A stretch of 32,872 nt of DNA, taken from assembly GCA_964627055.1 (NCBI GenBank), contig CAZVGV010000010.1, forward strand, positions 1 through 32,872, given 5' to 3'. This DNA comes from JBBTQS01 sp964627055 (GTDB lineage Bacteria > Patescibacteriota > Patescibacteriia > Magasanikbacterales > JBBTQS01). Shown here one piece after another: positions 8,079-15,059 of the stretch. Position 1 is the first letter of the stretch. Each line of letters starts with the position of its first letter. The notes beneath the pieces are model-generated. The model did no database searches. It worked only from the letters and a program-made list of their open reading frames with translations, and was not told where the DNA came from. The position numbers and the translations under genes are program-made.

Positions 8079-11000
8079 ATGAACTTCTGGAACAAAATTA
8101 CATCACCATTCAAGAAAGCAGCCGAGAAAACAAAAAAGACTATCGGCGACTTTTTCGCACCCGTGCCTGACGAAGTACGCGTGCGCGACTTTGTGCGCGA
8201 GCTACCGGGAGCAACGAAAACGGTCGGAACAGCGGTATTAAACTTCGGCAAAGATGTTCTTCGGGCAGCACCGAGAGCCGCTGCATCAGCAACACTTTCT
8301 GCTGAAGGCGAAAAAGAATTTATTCCGGGCTCCGGTGTTGCGCCAAAGTTTGAGAAGTTTCTATTCGGGGACAAGCCGATAAAAGATATACGCGGCACCG
8401 GCGAGGAGACAATTCAAGACTTCGGCGGAAGCCAAAAGACCGCAAAAAAATATGGATTGCCATTAGGTTTTGCATTGACGGCACTTGATATCGTTCCCGG
8501 CATCCCGAAGAAAAAGGTAGCTGAAGAACTCGGCGAACAACTCATTAAAAGATACGGTGACGATGTCGCTAAGCTGATTGTAGAAAAAGGTGGAAAGAAA
8601 CTCGCGGAGCAAGCTATTAAAGAAGGCGGAGAAAAACTCGTAGAAAAGGCTGGCATTGTGATTGCCAAAGAAATGAAGCCGATCACGGAGGCGGTAAAGA
8701 GCGCGGAAGAAGTTATCAAATCGGTGAAGCCGGTAAACTACTTCGAGAAAGAAGGGCGCAATCTCATGGAATTTGAAAATGCCGATTTGTCTTTGCCTGA
8801 GCTCAAGCGGAAATTAGAAATAGCCGTTGAAGGTAAGGAAGGTGACGAACTGCTGGGCCTAATGAAAAAAGATATCGAAAAGAGAGAAACAGAACTTATT
8901 GATCTGGTAAAAAATGATAAAGGAGTATCAGATCAAGGCGAAGAATTTATAAAAGCCCGTGAACAAGCGATCAAAGAGATTGAAGCAAGTGCACCCACTA
9001 ATCGTACTTCGGTAGCGGAAAGCGCATTGGATAGCGCAAATTCAAAGGGTCATCCTGTGATAAAGGCAGGAAAAAAAGTGGCACCGCCAAAACCGCGGGC
9101 AGATGAGCTTGTGCCTCCGCCTCCAACTCCTCCTCGCGTACCAACTGAAGTGCCATTATCCGGAGTCCCAGATTCCCCTAAGGGGAGTGCACTGGAAGCC
9201 ATCGATGGCATGGTCGGAAAAACCAGCACACCAAAGAATTTGCTCGAGTGGATAAAGGGCGCACCGAAAAAATTCACTGAAGCATTTAGCGATCGCTTTG
9301 CTCCAATCAAACGCTTCGAAGAAATGGTGAGCGACATGGCTGGAAAGCCAATCGATATTAACTCAAGCGCATACACCGCAGCGCGAATGTACGCGGGGCG
9401 CATGGGAACGGTTGAGTCATTCTTAAACGATCTCCAAAAAGTTATTTCGCCATTGAGAAAAGAGCGTGCTGATTTCACTCGCTTTGTTTTGTCGCGCCGA
9501 GCTCTTGAGCGAGCCGAACGCGGATTCGCCAACCCAGCCGGAGTCACGGCCGATACCGCAAAACAAGCTATGGACGAACTCAAAACAAAAGTCGGCCCCG
9601 GCATCTTCAAACAATTTGAATCGGCAGAACAAGCGATACAGAAATGGGCTGACGAAGCGATCCTCCGGCCAGCTGCAGAATCGGGACTTATATCGAAGCA
9701 GGCATACAATTCGATCGTAGCAAAAAATAAACATTGGATTCCGTTTCAAGTTCTCGATTATTTACCGGACTCAGCATTCGTAGACAGTCTGCCAAAAGGT
9801 GGCGAGATCTTCTCCGTAAGCAAGCAAGGCATCGTTAAGGGTCTTGAAGGTACGGAAAAAATAATCCGTGACCCGTTTGAAGCAATCATCGACAAACTAT
9901 CGAACGCGGTAAACCTTGCCAAGCGTAATGATGTAGCCCGCAAACTCATCAACATCCGTGAGGTGTTGCCCGAAGCCAAAGAGCTTATACAGCCTCTGGC
10001 TAAAGATGCGCGCGTGCCAAAAGGCTGGGGTTCCATCAGCGTATTCGTGGATGGAAAGAACACGAAATGGGTTGTACCCGAAGAACTCTCTTGGGCGATG
10101 CATCAAATGAATGAAGTCGAAGCTGGTATGCTCGGCAACTTTGTGAAATTTACCTCCGGCGCATTCAGGAAGGGAGCGACCACACTATATATACCGTTCT
10201 CTCTTTCGAATGCCGTGCGCGATGCTCAGATGGCAGTCATGACTTCAAAGTACGGGTTCAACCCGGCAGACTGGGTCACTGGCTTTGCTCAAGGCCTCAA
10301 AGGAGCATTTGGCTGGGACTCAAAACTGCTTGAAGAATTCAGTCGCAACGGTGGAGGCTTTGGTGGCTTCATCCAGGGAGCGCGCGAGATCAGTGGCGTG
10401 AAGAAACAACTGTTTGAACCAACATGGTGGAAACGAACCAAAGCAGTCGTGAATCCCTTCAACCTTATAAGCAATTTTGCGGAAGCCATAGAGCTTGCCC
10501 CGCGCCTCGGCGTATATAAGCGCGCATTGAAGGGGGGAGCGACCGGCTTCGAGGCGGCATTCGAGGCCCGCAATGCAACAATCGACTTCGCCAAATCTGG
10601 TCAGGAGATGCGAATAATAAATATGTGGGTGCCGTTTGTGAACGCACGATGGCAAGCACTGCTCAACACGGCCCGTGTGTTTAAAGAAAGTCCGGTCAAA
10701 GCTTCAGCAAAAGCAGGTGCATTAATTGTCGCACCAGGAGTGACGACATATTTCTGGAACTCACTAAATTTTCCAGACCTCTACGAAGATGTACCTCGCT
10801 GGATCAAAGATACCTACTTCCCAATTATTGTTGGCGAAGAAAAGGATGAGCAAGGCAACCGTGTACCTAAGATGGTGTTGATTCCAAAAGGCGACGTCGG
10901 GCAGATTTTCTACAACCCGATCGAGTACGCCCTCGACTATGTCCGTAAGGGTGAACCGAGCAACTTCAGCAAGCTTGCACTGGAATGGATGAGCCAACTG

Positions 11001-11795
11001 GCTCCGATCCCATTCACCCGCGATGGCGAACTATCCGTGACTCAATTCCTTTCCGGAGCAATGCCTCCGATTCTACGAACACCGATCGAGCTTGCCACCA
11101 ACCAATCATTCTTCACCGGAGGCCCGATTGTTCCGAGACGCCTCGAACAAGTTTCGCCAACCGAGCAGTACGACGAAAAAACACCGCAGGCAGCGGTGGT
11201 CGTGGGTCGAGCGCTCGGTGTCTCGCCAATGAAGATGGCCTATGGGCTTGGTGGTTTGCTCGGAGGCTTCGGCCGCGAAGCAATAGACCCAGCAAAAATT
11301 CTGCAAAGCACGGCCCAACGATTCTACCGATCCGCCGGAGGCGAGAAGCGGAACCAAGCATGGAATCTAAAAGACGAAGCAGTGGTCGGATACAGCACCG
11401 CACGGGAGCAGGCTAAGCGAGCAATTGAGGAGAACGATATAAAAACTGCGACGGCAATCATTGAAAACTGGAACGCGTCAGCTGAGAAAATATTGCCGGA
11501 CATCCTGCCTTACCTTGCACAAGACGATCCACAGGAAGCGCAAAAAATAAGTTCGTCGGTGACATTCCAGCCGCAAGACATTGCCCGGCTGCAAAGGTCG
11601 GTCTACGACGAACAGGCTGGGAAAGCGGAACGGAAAGGAACGACACCGCAGCTGAATCCGAAACTAACGAAAGATAGTCTTCGATCGATTCGCACAGGCA
11701 AAGAAGACCCGCTCGCAACGATGGGGCAAATGTTTCCAACCGAAGAACTTCAACAGACAGATCTGAAGCAAATGAGGCAAGGACTACGGCAATGA
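8079..11795 (+). CDS. Very large phage protein, putative internal virion (ejection) protein
   Basis: 1238 residues, the largest protein in the window. ATG 8079 is chosen because the longer frame from 7947 overlaps the upstream gene. Order: amphipathic basic start; a lysine-rich helical repeat at about residues 140-215 (KGGKKLAEQAIKEGGEKL); charged helices to about 320; a proline-rich linker at about 335-360 (PPPPTPPRVPTE); then a long helical domain with SAYTAARMYAGRMG, and WVPFVNARWQALLNTARVF near residue 850. The last segment resembles the LPD38-type domain of large phage and conjugative proteins. No protease or transglycosylase active site was seen. The position after the fibre and before lysis fits an ejected protein. 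The gene overlaps a minus-strand gene by 12 bases at its end. Confidence 0.7.
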   Translation: MNFWNKITSPFKKAAEKTKKTIGDFFAPVPDEVRVRDFVRELPGATKTVGTAVLNFGKDVLRAAPRAAASATLSAEGEKEFIPGSGVAPKFEKFLFGDKPIKDIRGTGEETIQDFGGSQKTAKKYGLPLGFALTALDIVPGIPKKKVAEELGEQLIKRYGDDVAKLIVEKGGKKLAEQAIKEGGEKLVEKAGIVIAKEMKPITEAVKSAEEVIKSVKPVNYFEKEGRNLMEFENADLSLPELKRKLEIAVEGKEGDELLGLMKKDIEKRETELIDLVKNDKGVSDQGEEFIKAREQAIKEIEASAPTNRTSVAESALDSANSKGHPVIKAGKKVAPPKPRADELVPPPPTPPRVPTEVPLSGVPDSPKGSALEAIDGMVGKTSTPKNLLEWIKGAPKKFTEAFSDRFAPIKRFEEMVSDMAGKPIDINSSAYTAARMYAGRMGTVESFLNDLQKVISPLRKERADFTRFVLSRRALERAERGFANPAGVTADTAKQAMDELKTKVGPGIFKQFESAEQAIQKWADEAILRPAAESGLISKQAYNSIVAKNKHWIPFQVLDYLPDSAFVDSLPKGGEIFSVSKQGIVKGLEGTEKIIRDPFEAIIDKLSNAVNLAKRNDVARKLINIREVLPEAKELIQPLAKDARVPKGWGSISVFVDGKNTKWVVPEELSWAMHQMNEVEAGMLGNFVKFTSGAFRKGATTLYIPFSLSNAVRDAQMAVMTSKYGFNPADWVTGFAQGLKGAFGWDSKLLEEFSRNGGGFGGFIQGAREISGVKKQLFEPTWWKRTKAVVNPFNLISNFAEAIELAPRLGVYKRALKGGATGFEAAFEARNATIDFAKSGQEMRIINMWVPFVNARWQALLNTARVFKESPVKASAKAGALIVAPGVTTYFWNSLNFPDLYEDVPRWIKDTYFPIIVGEEKDEQGNRVPKMVLIPKGDVGQIFYNPIEYALDYVRKGEPSNFSKLALEWMSQLAPIPFTRDGELSVTQFLSGAMPPILRTPIELATNQSFFTGGPIVPRRLEQVSPTEQYDEKTPQAAVVVGRALGVSPMKMAYGLGGLLGGFGREAIDPAKILQSTAQRFYRSAGGEKRNQAWNLKDEAVVGYSTAREQAKRAIEENDIKTATAIIENWNASAEKILPDILPYLAQDDPQEAQKISSSVTFQPQDIARLQRSVYDEQAGKAERKGTTPQLNPKLTKDSLRSIRTGKEDPLATMGQMFPTEELQQTDLKQMRQGLRQ

Positions 11796-11957
11796 AGACT
11801 TCGGCTCAATTTGCTCGCGCATTTCCCGGAGCTTGTCTGACTGAACAGCATCTCGCACCATCGGGTCGAAATTCAAGAATAAATAAAGACCGATGCCGAG
11901 ACTCACCACCGCAAGCACCGCGATTAGCGCAAATAATCTTTTTTGAGCTGTAGACAT
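11784..11957 (-). CDS. Small single-span membrane protein on the opposite strand
   Basis: 57 residues starting MSTAQKRLFALIAVLAVVSL. One hydrophobic span covers about residues 8-28, with basic residues before it (QKR) and a charged, helical tail of about 28 residues ending KSSLP; this predicts N-in, C-out. The start ATG has T before it, as elsewhere, and AAGGG lies 3 bases upstream. It is the only minus-strand gene in the structural/lysis region and lies against the holin-like gene. Possible roles are antiholin, entry exclusion or another membrane function in the lysogen. The hydrophobic span flanked by charges makes chance unlikely, but no family was recognised. Confidence 0.6.
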   Translation of the reverse strand: MSTAQKRLFALIAVLAVVSLGIGLYLFLNFDPMVRDAVQSDKLREMREQIEPKSSLP

Positions 11958-12004
11958 AGACCCTTGTGTTGTAGCTTACACTCGGCTCAAAAAGCAAATC
12001 AGTT

Positions 12005-12232
12005 ATGGAACACCCAAATTACCAAAACCAAATGCAGGATAAGAGGCTCGACAACCTCGAAAAAAGCGTCGACGAGATCAAGAACAACCATCTGCCCCAC
12101 ATCGATCAGAAACTGACGCGGGTAGGCACCGATGTCGATTGGCTCAAACGGTTTTTCTGGATTGTCGCTACCGCCTCGGTCGGCGGTCTTATCGCGGCCC
12201 TGCTCAACTTACTAATTACCCTTAATAAATAA
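12005..12232 (+). CDS. Holin-like protein (coiled coil plus one membrane span)
   Basis: 75 residues. Residues 1-45 form a charged helix with heptad spacing (RLDNLEKSVDEIKNNHLPHI). Residues about 48-70 form one membrane span (FFWIVATASVGGLIAALLNLL) followed by a short tail NK. This layout matches the haemolysin XhlA/holin-like family found next to phage amidases. It lies 4 bases before the endolysin gene. In lysis such proteins help permeabilise the membrane so that the amidase reaches the wall. The assignment rests on layout and position. Confidence 0.75.
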   Translation: MEHPNYQNQMQDKRLDNLEKSVDEIKNNHLPHIDQKLTRVGTDVDWLKRFFWIVATASVGGLIAALLNLLITLNK

Positions 12233-12236
12233 CCCC

Positions 12237-12818
12237 ATGAACATCATTCAAAAGAAGTCGCCTAACTTTTGGGCCGGACGCAAAGGCTACCGGCCGGAAG
12301 GCGTGGTCATTCACATTATGGATGGCACACTCGTTGGCACTGACTCGTGGTTCGCAAACCCGGCTTCTCAGGTGAGCGCGCACTATGGAGTCGGACGAAC
12401 CGGCGAAGTCCACCAATATGTGAAAGAAGAAGACACTGCCTGGCATGCGGGCCGGGTAGATGCGCCGGTCTGGAAACTTATAAAGCCGAACATCAATCCT
12501 AACCTTTATACGGTTGGTATCGAGCACGAAGGAAAGCCGGATGATGTTTGGACTGATGCAATGAAGCAGTCCAGCGCAGAATTGATCCGCGAGATTTGCC
12601 AACGATGGCAGATACCGATTGACCGCAATCACATTGTCGGCCACTTCGAGATATTTTCGAAGAAGCCGAATTGTCCGGCGAGCAATAAGAAAATAATTGA
12701 CGAACTCGTTGCTCTGGCTGGTGGTCAGCAACCACAAGTACCACATCCTTCGCAGGTCGAAGAAGGAGTGAAGAAAATAGAAGAAGGACTCGCACAAATA
12801 AAAAATTCCTTAAAATAA
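12237..12818 (+). CDS. Phage endolysin, N-acetylmuramoyl-L-alanine amidase
   Basis: 193 residues. Amidase_2 domain at about residues 10-155 with H26 (VVIHIMDG), Y50 (SAHYGV), IEHEG at about 95, H136 (IVGHFEI) and C146 (PNCPAS) as expected zinc ligands and active-site residues. It cleaves the MurNAc-L-Ala bond of peptidoglycan at the end of infection. The C-terminal 35 residues are a proline-containing linker and a charged helix (EEGVKKIEEGLAQIKN) that may bind wall or oligomerise. No signal peptide is seen, so export would depend on the flanking holin-like proteins. Different in sequence from the virion amidase at 1683, so not a recent duplicate. Confidence 0.92.
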   Translation: MNIIQKKSPNFWAGRKGYRPEGVVIHIMDGTLVGTDSWFANPASQVSAHYGVGRTGEVHQYVKEEDTAWHAGRVDAPVWKLIKPNINPNLYTVGIEHEGKPDDVWTDAMKQSSAELIREICQRWQIPIDRNHIVGHFEIFSKKPNCPASNKKIIDELVALAGGQQPQVPHPSQVEEGVKKIEEGLAQIKNSLK

Positions 12819-12821
12819 AAT

Positions 12822-12998
12822 ATGGAAATTCTTAAATCCGCGAGCAAAGTTGTATTCGTCCTGATGGCCTTGGCAACGATCGGCGCGCTCTTCTTGGGCA
12901 AAATCTCAGGCGATCAATTTTTGCTTCTCGCTGGAATGGCTTTCTCGTTCTACTTTTCCAATAAAGGAGATACGACGCAGCCGTTCGCAGGAAAATAA
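12822..12998 (+). CDS. Second holin-like small membrane protein
   Basis: 58 residues: MEILKSASKV, then two hydrophobic spans (VFVLMALATIGALFLG and FLLLAGMAFSFYF) joined by a short turn KISGDQ, and a polar tail TTQPFAGK. Two closely spaced spans with a charged tail are the class II holin layout. It starts 3 bases after the endolysin stop and is followed 16 bases later by a strong terminator, so it closes the late operon. Together with the 12005 gene it suggests a holin pair or holin/antiholin. Confidence 0.7.
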   Translation: MEILKSASKVVFVLMALATIGALFLGKISGDQFLLLAGMAFSFYFSNKGDTTQPFAGK

Positions 12999-13013
12999 AG
13001 TCGAAAGTTTATC

Positions 13014-13040
13014 AAAAGCCCGGCGTCGCACCGGGCTTTT
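13014..13040 (+). terminator. Rho-independent terminator of the phage late operon
   Basis: Perfect 10-bp stem AAAAGCCCGG / CCGGGCTTTT with a 7-base loop, then a T-rich stretch (GTGTTTTATTTTG). It ends the operon that closes with the second holin-like gene. Confidence 0.93.
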
Positions 13041-13050
13041 GTGTTTTATT

Positions 13051-13132
13051 TTGTCTGACAAATAAAAATATAAGGAAAAGATAAAGATTCAAACGAGCAA
13101 AATTCTGGACTTGTCTGACAACGACTTATAAA
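13051..13132 (+). promoter_or_regulatory. Two identical palindromic operators 60 bp apart, with a promoter -10
   Basis: TTGTCTGACAA occurs exactly at 13051-13061 and 13111-13121, each a 5-1-5 inverted repeat, spaced 60 bp (about six helical turns), so both faces align. TATAAA at 13127-13132 lies 5 bases after the second copy and could be a -10 element; no good -35 is seen, which would fit repression or activation through the operator. This is the first control site after the late terminator and likely governs the leader and integrase. Confidence 0.55.
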
Positions 13133-13143
13133 ATTCACTTACT

Positions 13144-13245
13144 ATGGCATTCGTGTTTGACTTCCTTGGCGCGAAGGAATATCTTTCCGTTTGGCATAGC
13201 GGTAGACTGGTGTCGACTGGTCTCTCGTCAAACACATTAACTTAA
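13144..13245 (+). CDS. Possible 33-codon leader peptide
   Basis: ATG preceded by T, 11 bases after the TATAAA, reading MAFVFDFLGAKEYLSVWHSG and ending TAA. It would be near-leaderless. It has no known relative and could be chance, but it begins with the preferred GCA second codon and lies in front of the structured region, like a leader peptide. Otherwise the stretch 13041-13280 has nothing else I can support. Confidence 0.25.
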   Translation: MAFVFDFLGAKEYLSVWHSGRLVSTGLSSNTLT

Positions 13246-13280
13246 AAATACCTATCTCATTGTTCCTGAAAAGGATCAAT

Positions 13281-13488
13281 CGACCGCAAGGTCGAGGATG
13301 CGACACAATGGGGTTCGACAGATTGCCGCATAAGAGCTAAAATTGCTCTGCATGTTCATGTGCCGGGGATACCCGGATAACACGCGATCATGCGCGCCTT
13401 GCAAGGCGCTTCGCGTCCCGATCGCTGACTTCGGTCTGCGGACGGAAACGGCACGAACCCACCACGAGTCGCATCCTGGTGGGTTTCG
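13281..13488 (+). ncRNA. Structured leader RNA upstream of the integrase
   Basis: A dense series of perfect stems: 13281-13294 (CGACC, GCAA tetraloop, GGTCG); 13333-13349 (AGAGC / GCTCT, 7-base loop); 13363-13376 (CCGGG, GATA, CCCGG); a branched stem 13384-13389 with 13420-13425 (GCGATC / GATCGC) enclosing 13394-13409 (GCGCC / GGCGC); a UUCG-capped hairpin at 13427-13436. The segment 13295-13304 (AGGATGCGAC) is an exact complement of 13468-13477, closing the whole. The latter also sits in the loop of a hairpin 13456-13464 / 13477-13485 whose right arm holds the GGTGGG before the integrase start. The two pairings overlap, as in a riboswitch or other regulatory leader. No known class was recognised. 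Confidence 0.5.
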
Positions 13489-13493
13489 TGTAT

Positions 13494-14609
13494 ATGCTAA
13501 CTAAAGACGCAATAAATCAATTCTCGAACTGGAGACAGTTCAAGGTTAAAAAAACAACAGTGCGCGGCTACGACCGCGAGCTGAGAAACTTCTGCCTGTT
13601 TCTCCGCAACCCCGACATTGAGCACATCACACTGAGCAGCGTGATGGAATACCTGAACGGAATGGCAGAGCTCGGATGGGACAGAAACAGCTTCGTCGGC
13701 AAGTGCATGGCACTCCGAAAATTCTTCGAATTCTACCGGCTACAAGGATACAAAGTACTCGACGAAGAACTGATCCCAATTCCTGACAAAGAACCGAAGC
13801 TGCCTCGCGTGGCAAGCGATGAGCAGTACAAGCAGCTTGTCGCGGCAATTCCGCAAGATACCAGCGACCCACGACACATCAGAAACCTAGCAATTCTCGG
13901 CCTACTTTGGGACACGGGAGCACGAAACGGAGAGGTCTGTTCGCTCAACGTAGACGACCTAGACCTAAACGAAAAGAGAGCAATAATCCGAACAGAGAAA
14001 GCAAAATCCCGCAGACCATTCCGCGAGATTTTCTGGACAGACGATACCAACGACTACCTAGTCCGCTGGCTTAAGAAGCGAGATCACCTTACAAAAGTCA
14101 TGAAGTTCGACGAACCGGGTGCGCTCTTCGTATCGGTGACCAGCGTGAAATGCGGCGACAGGTTCTCTATCAAGGGGGTGGGCGAAATGTTGAGACGGTA
14201 TTGCAACAGAGCAAAGATGCCGTACATGAATGCCCACAGCTTCCGGCATCACCGCGGACATCACATTATCAAGAGCGGCGGATCGACTGCAGACGTCATG
14301 AATATCCTGGGCCACGCTTCGGTGCAAAGCACGACCATCTACACGATGATGCACGGCAAAGAACTTGAGCAACGAGCGCGCCTGTTCCTAACTGAGCGAC
14401 AAGGGGACTTCGGCGAGAGGGAGCGCGACCCTGGATTCGATGACGCGCTGAAAGGTTTGGTTACATTCCTCAGAAACGAGAACCAAGGCAAAGAGGCTAT
14501 CACGGTCGATGAGTTCCAGCGACAAGCCGAACACTTCTCGAAACATGGGCTTTATATGCAACGAACCCGATCCAAGACTAAAGTCCCTTATCCACAGTAC
14601 ATAACTTGA
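13494..14609 (+). CDS. Phage integrase, tyrosine recombinase
   Basis: 371 residues from ATG 13494. GTG codons at 13479 and 13488 lie inside the leader hairpin and are less likely starts. Residues about 1-90 are the SAM-like core-binding domain (helices with DAINQFSNWRQF, TVRGYDREL). The catalytic domain has R144 (DTGARNGE), K169/K171 (RTEKAKSRR), H248 and R251 (HSFRHHRG), H274 (LGHAS) and the nucleophile Y283 (TIYTMM), the complete R-K-H-R-H-Y set. It catalyses integration and excision at att sites. The C-terminal 60 residues (after ERARLF) are extra and charged. The stop TGA overlaps the next promoter. A XerCD-like chromosome resolvase is possible from sequence alone, but the phage neighbours favour integrase. 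Confidence 0.95.
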   Translation: MLTKDAINQFSNWRQFKVKKTTVRGYDRELRNFCLFLRNPDIEHITLSSVMEYLNGMAELGWDRNSFVGKCMALRKFFEFYRLQGYKVLDEELIPIPDKEPKLPRVASDEQYKQLVAAIPQDTSDPRHIRNLAILGLLWDTGARNGEVCSLNVDDLDLNEKRAIIRTEKAKSRRPFREIFWTDDTNDYLVRWLKKRDHLTKVMKFDEPGALFVSVTSVKCGDRFSIKGVGEMLRRYCNRAKMPYMNAHSFRHHRGHHIIKSGGSTADVMNILGHASVQSTTIYTMMHGKELEQRARLFLTERQGDFGERERDPGFDDALKGLVTFLRNENQGKEAITVDEFQRQAEHFSKHGLYMQRTRSKTKVPYPQYIT

Positions 14610-14862
14610 CAAAAGTTGACAGTGGAATATAATACTGGTGAAAGGTAACCAGCATTATGCCACTATCAACATTCAAACAAAAACAAGTCCAAGAGATGAA
14701 AGACAAAGCGGTGCGCCTGTACCAGCAGGGGCTGGACACGCGCACCGTTGCGAAGATGCTCAAGGAATTACATGGCTTCAAACGAAGCCATACTTGGGTG
14801 TGGGAGGCCGTAAATGAGCACGATAGTTTATCCACTCCCAAGAAGTTGACAAAAACTGACAG
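14588..14862 (+). repeat. Imperfect 35-bp direct repeat flanking the small HTH gene
   Basis: Copy 1 (14588-14622) and copy 2 (14828-14862) are 240 bp apart. Each has TTATCCAC, a 10-base spacer, then TTGACAAAARYTGACAG; 26 of 35 positions match and the spacing is identical. Copy 1 continues as TTATCCACA, a consensus DnaA box. A third TTATCCACT occurs at 15926-15934. TTGACA in copy 1 is also the -35 of the HTH promoter. The copies may be arm sites for integrase or binding sites for the HTH protein. Confidence 0.55.
14606..14633 (+). promoter_or_regulatory. Consensus sigma-70 type promoter for the small HTH gene
   Basis: TTGACA (14606-14611), 16-bp spacer, TATAAT (14628-14633): both hexamers match consensus exactly. 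A second TTGACA at 14616-14621 sits in the spacer. Just downstream is an inverted repeat CTGGT / ACCAG (14635-14639 and 14648-14652) at the expected start of transcription, suggesting an operator. Confidence 0.9.
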
Positions 14863-14875
14863 ACGAGTAAAATGA
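14657..14875 (+). CDS. Small helix-turn-helix DNA-binding protein, putative phage regulator
   Basis: 72 residues. The central part (KAVRLYQQGLDTRTVAKMLK, then FKRSHTWVWEAVNE) has the spacing of a homeodomain-like HTH, with a turn at GLDTRT and a recognition helix HTWVWEAV. Basic ends (KQKQ, KKLTKTDRRVK) fit DNA contact. It is placed after the integrase, with a consensus promoter and an inverted repeat at the start site, so it likely regulates itself or the integrase, or acts as a directionality factor (excisionase). Its stop overlaps the next start codon (ATGA), so the two are translationally coupled. Confidence 0.75.
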   Translation: MPLSTFKQKQVQEMKDKAVRLYQQGLDTRTVAKMLKELHGFKRSHTWVWEAVNEHDSLSTPKKLTKTDRRVK

Positions 14876-15045
14876 CCATAGAATCATTGAAAAGCGAATA
14901 CGCCTACTCGTCTACGAGGGGGAAAGCACAACAGGCCAAAGGGCCCGTTGCGACTCCTCGCAGACGAGCAGTCGAGAATCAAAGCACGGGTGGCTTCCCC
15001 AGCACCGAAACCCCTGTGGCATTTCTTACACTAGAAGAAAAATAA
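14872..15045 (+). CDS. Small coupled protein downstream of the HTH gene, unknown
   Basis: 57 residues beginning MTIESLKSEYAYSSTRGKAQ and ending VAFLTLEEK. The ATG overlaps the stop of the HTH gene as ATGA, which strongly suggests co-translation. The protein is polar, rich in R, S, T and P, and likely disordered in the middle. The last part of the gene can fold into a long hairpin (around 15011-15059, with TTCTTA / TAAGAA at its tip) that could end the operon. I do not recognise a family. It is the last gene that can be tied to the prophage. Confidence 0.55.
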   Translation: MTIESLKSEYAYSSTRGKAQQAKGPVATPRRRAVENQSTGGFPSTETPVAFLTLEEK

Positions 15046-15059
15046 GAAGTGTCACGGGG

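Larger units (their letters stand above)
1..15045. mobile_element. Prophage, right-hand part (left end outside window)
   Basis: A continuous run of phage-type genes: structural proteins, tail fibre, virion amidase, large internal protein, holin-like and endolysin genes, tyrosine integrase and small regulator. It is joined to bacterial housekeeping genes on the right. The gene set (adaptor, propeller-like protein, fibre, huge internal protein, no tape measure or sheath seen) suggests a short-tailed phage, but terminase, portal and most of the capsid are not in view. The right boundary is an estimate: the last gene that behaves as part of the integrase operon ends at 15045. No flanking att repeat can be identified because the left end is missing. 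Confidence 0.85.

Noticed and set aside
11806..11997. 63-residue minus-strand frame overlapping the small membrane gene
   Set aside because: Different frame from the 57-codon gene, Cys/Arg-rich, no hydrophobic pattern; judged a shadow.
13190..13230. tRNA-like stretch with AGCGGTAGACTGG
   Set aside because: Resembles a D-arm, but no anticodon stem, T-arm or acceptor stem can be built around it.
13295..13477. Possible tmRNA: GGATGCG / CGCATCC closing stem and GGTTCGACAG near the 5' side
   Set aside because: There is no T-arm before the 3' strand, no tag reading frame ending in a typical Ala-rich tag, and the span (about 180 nt) is too short. Kept only as an unclassified structured leader.
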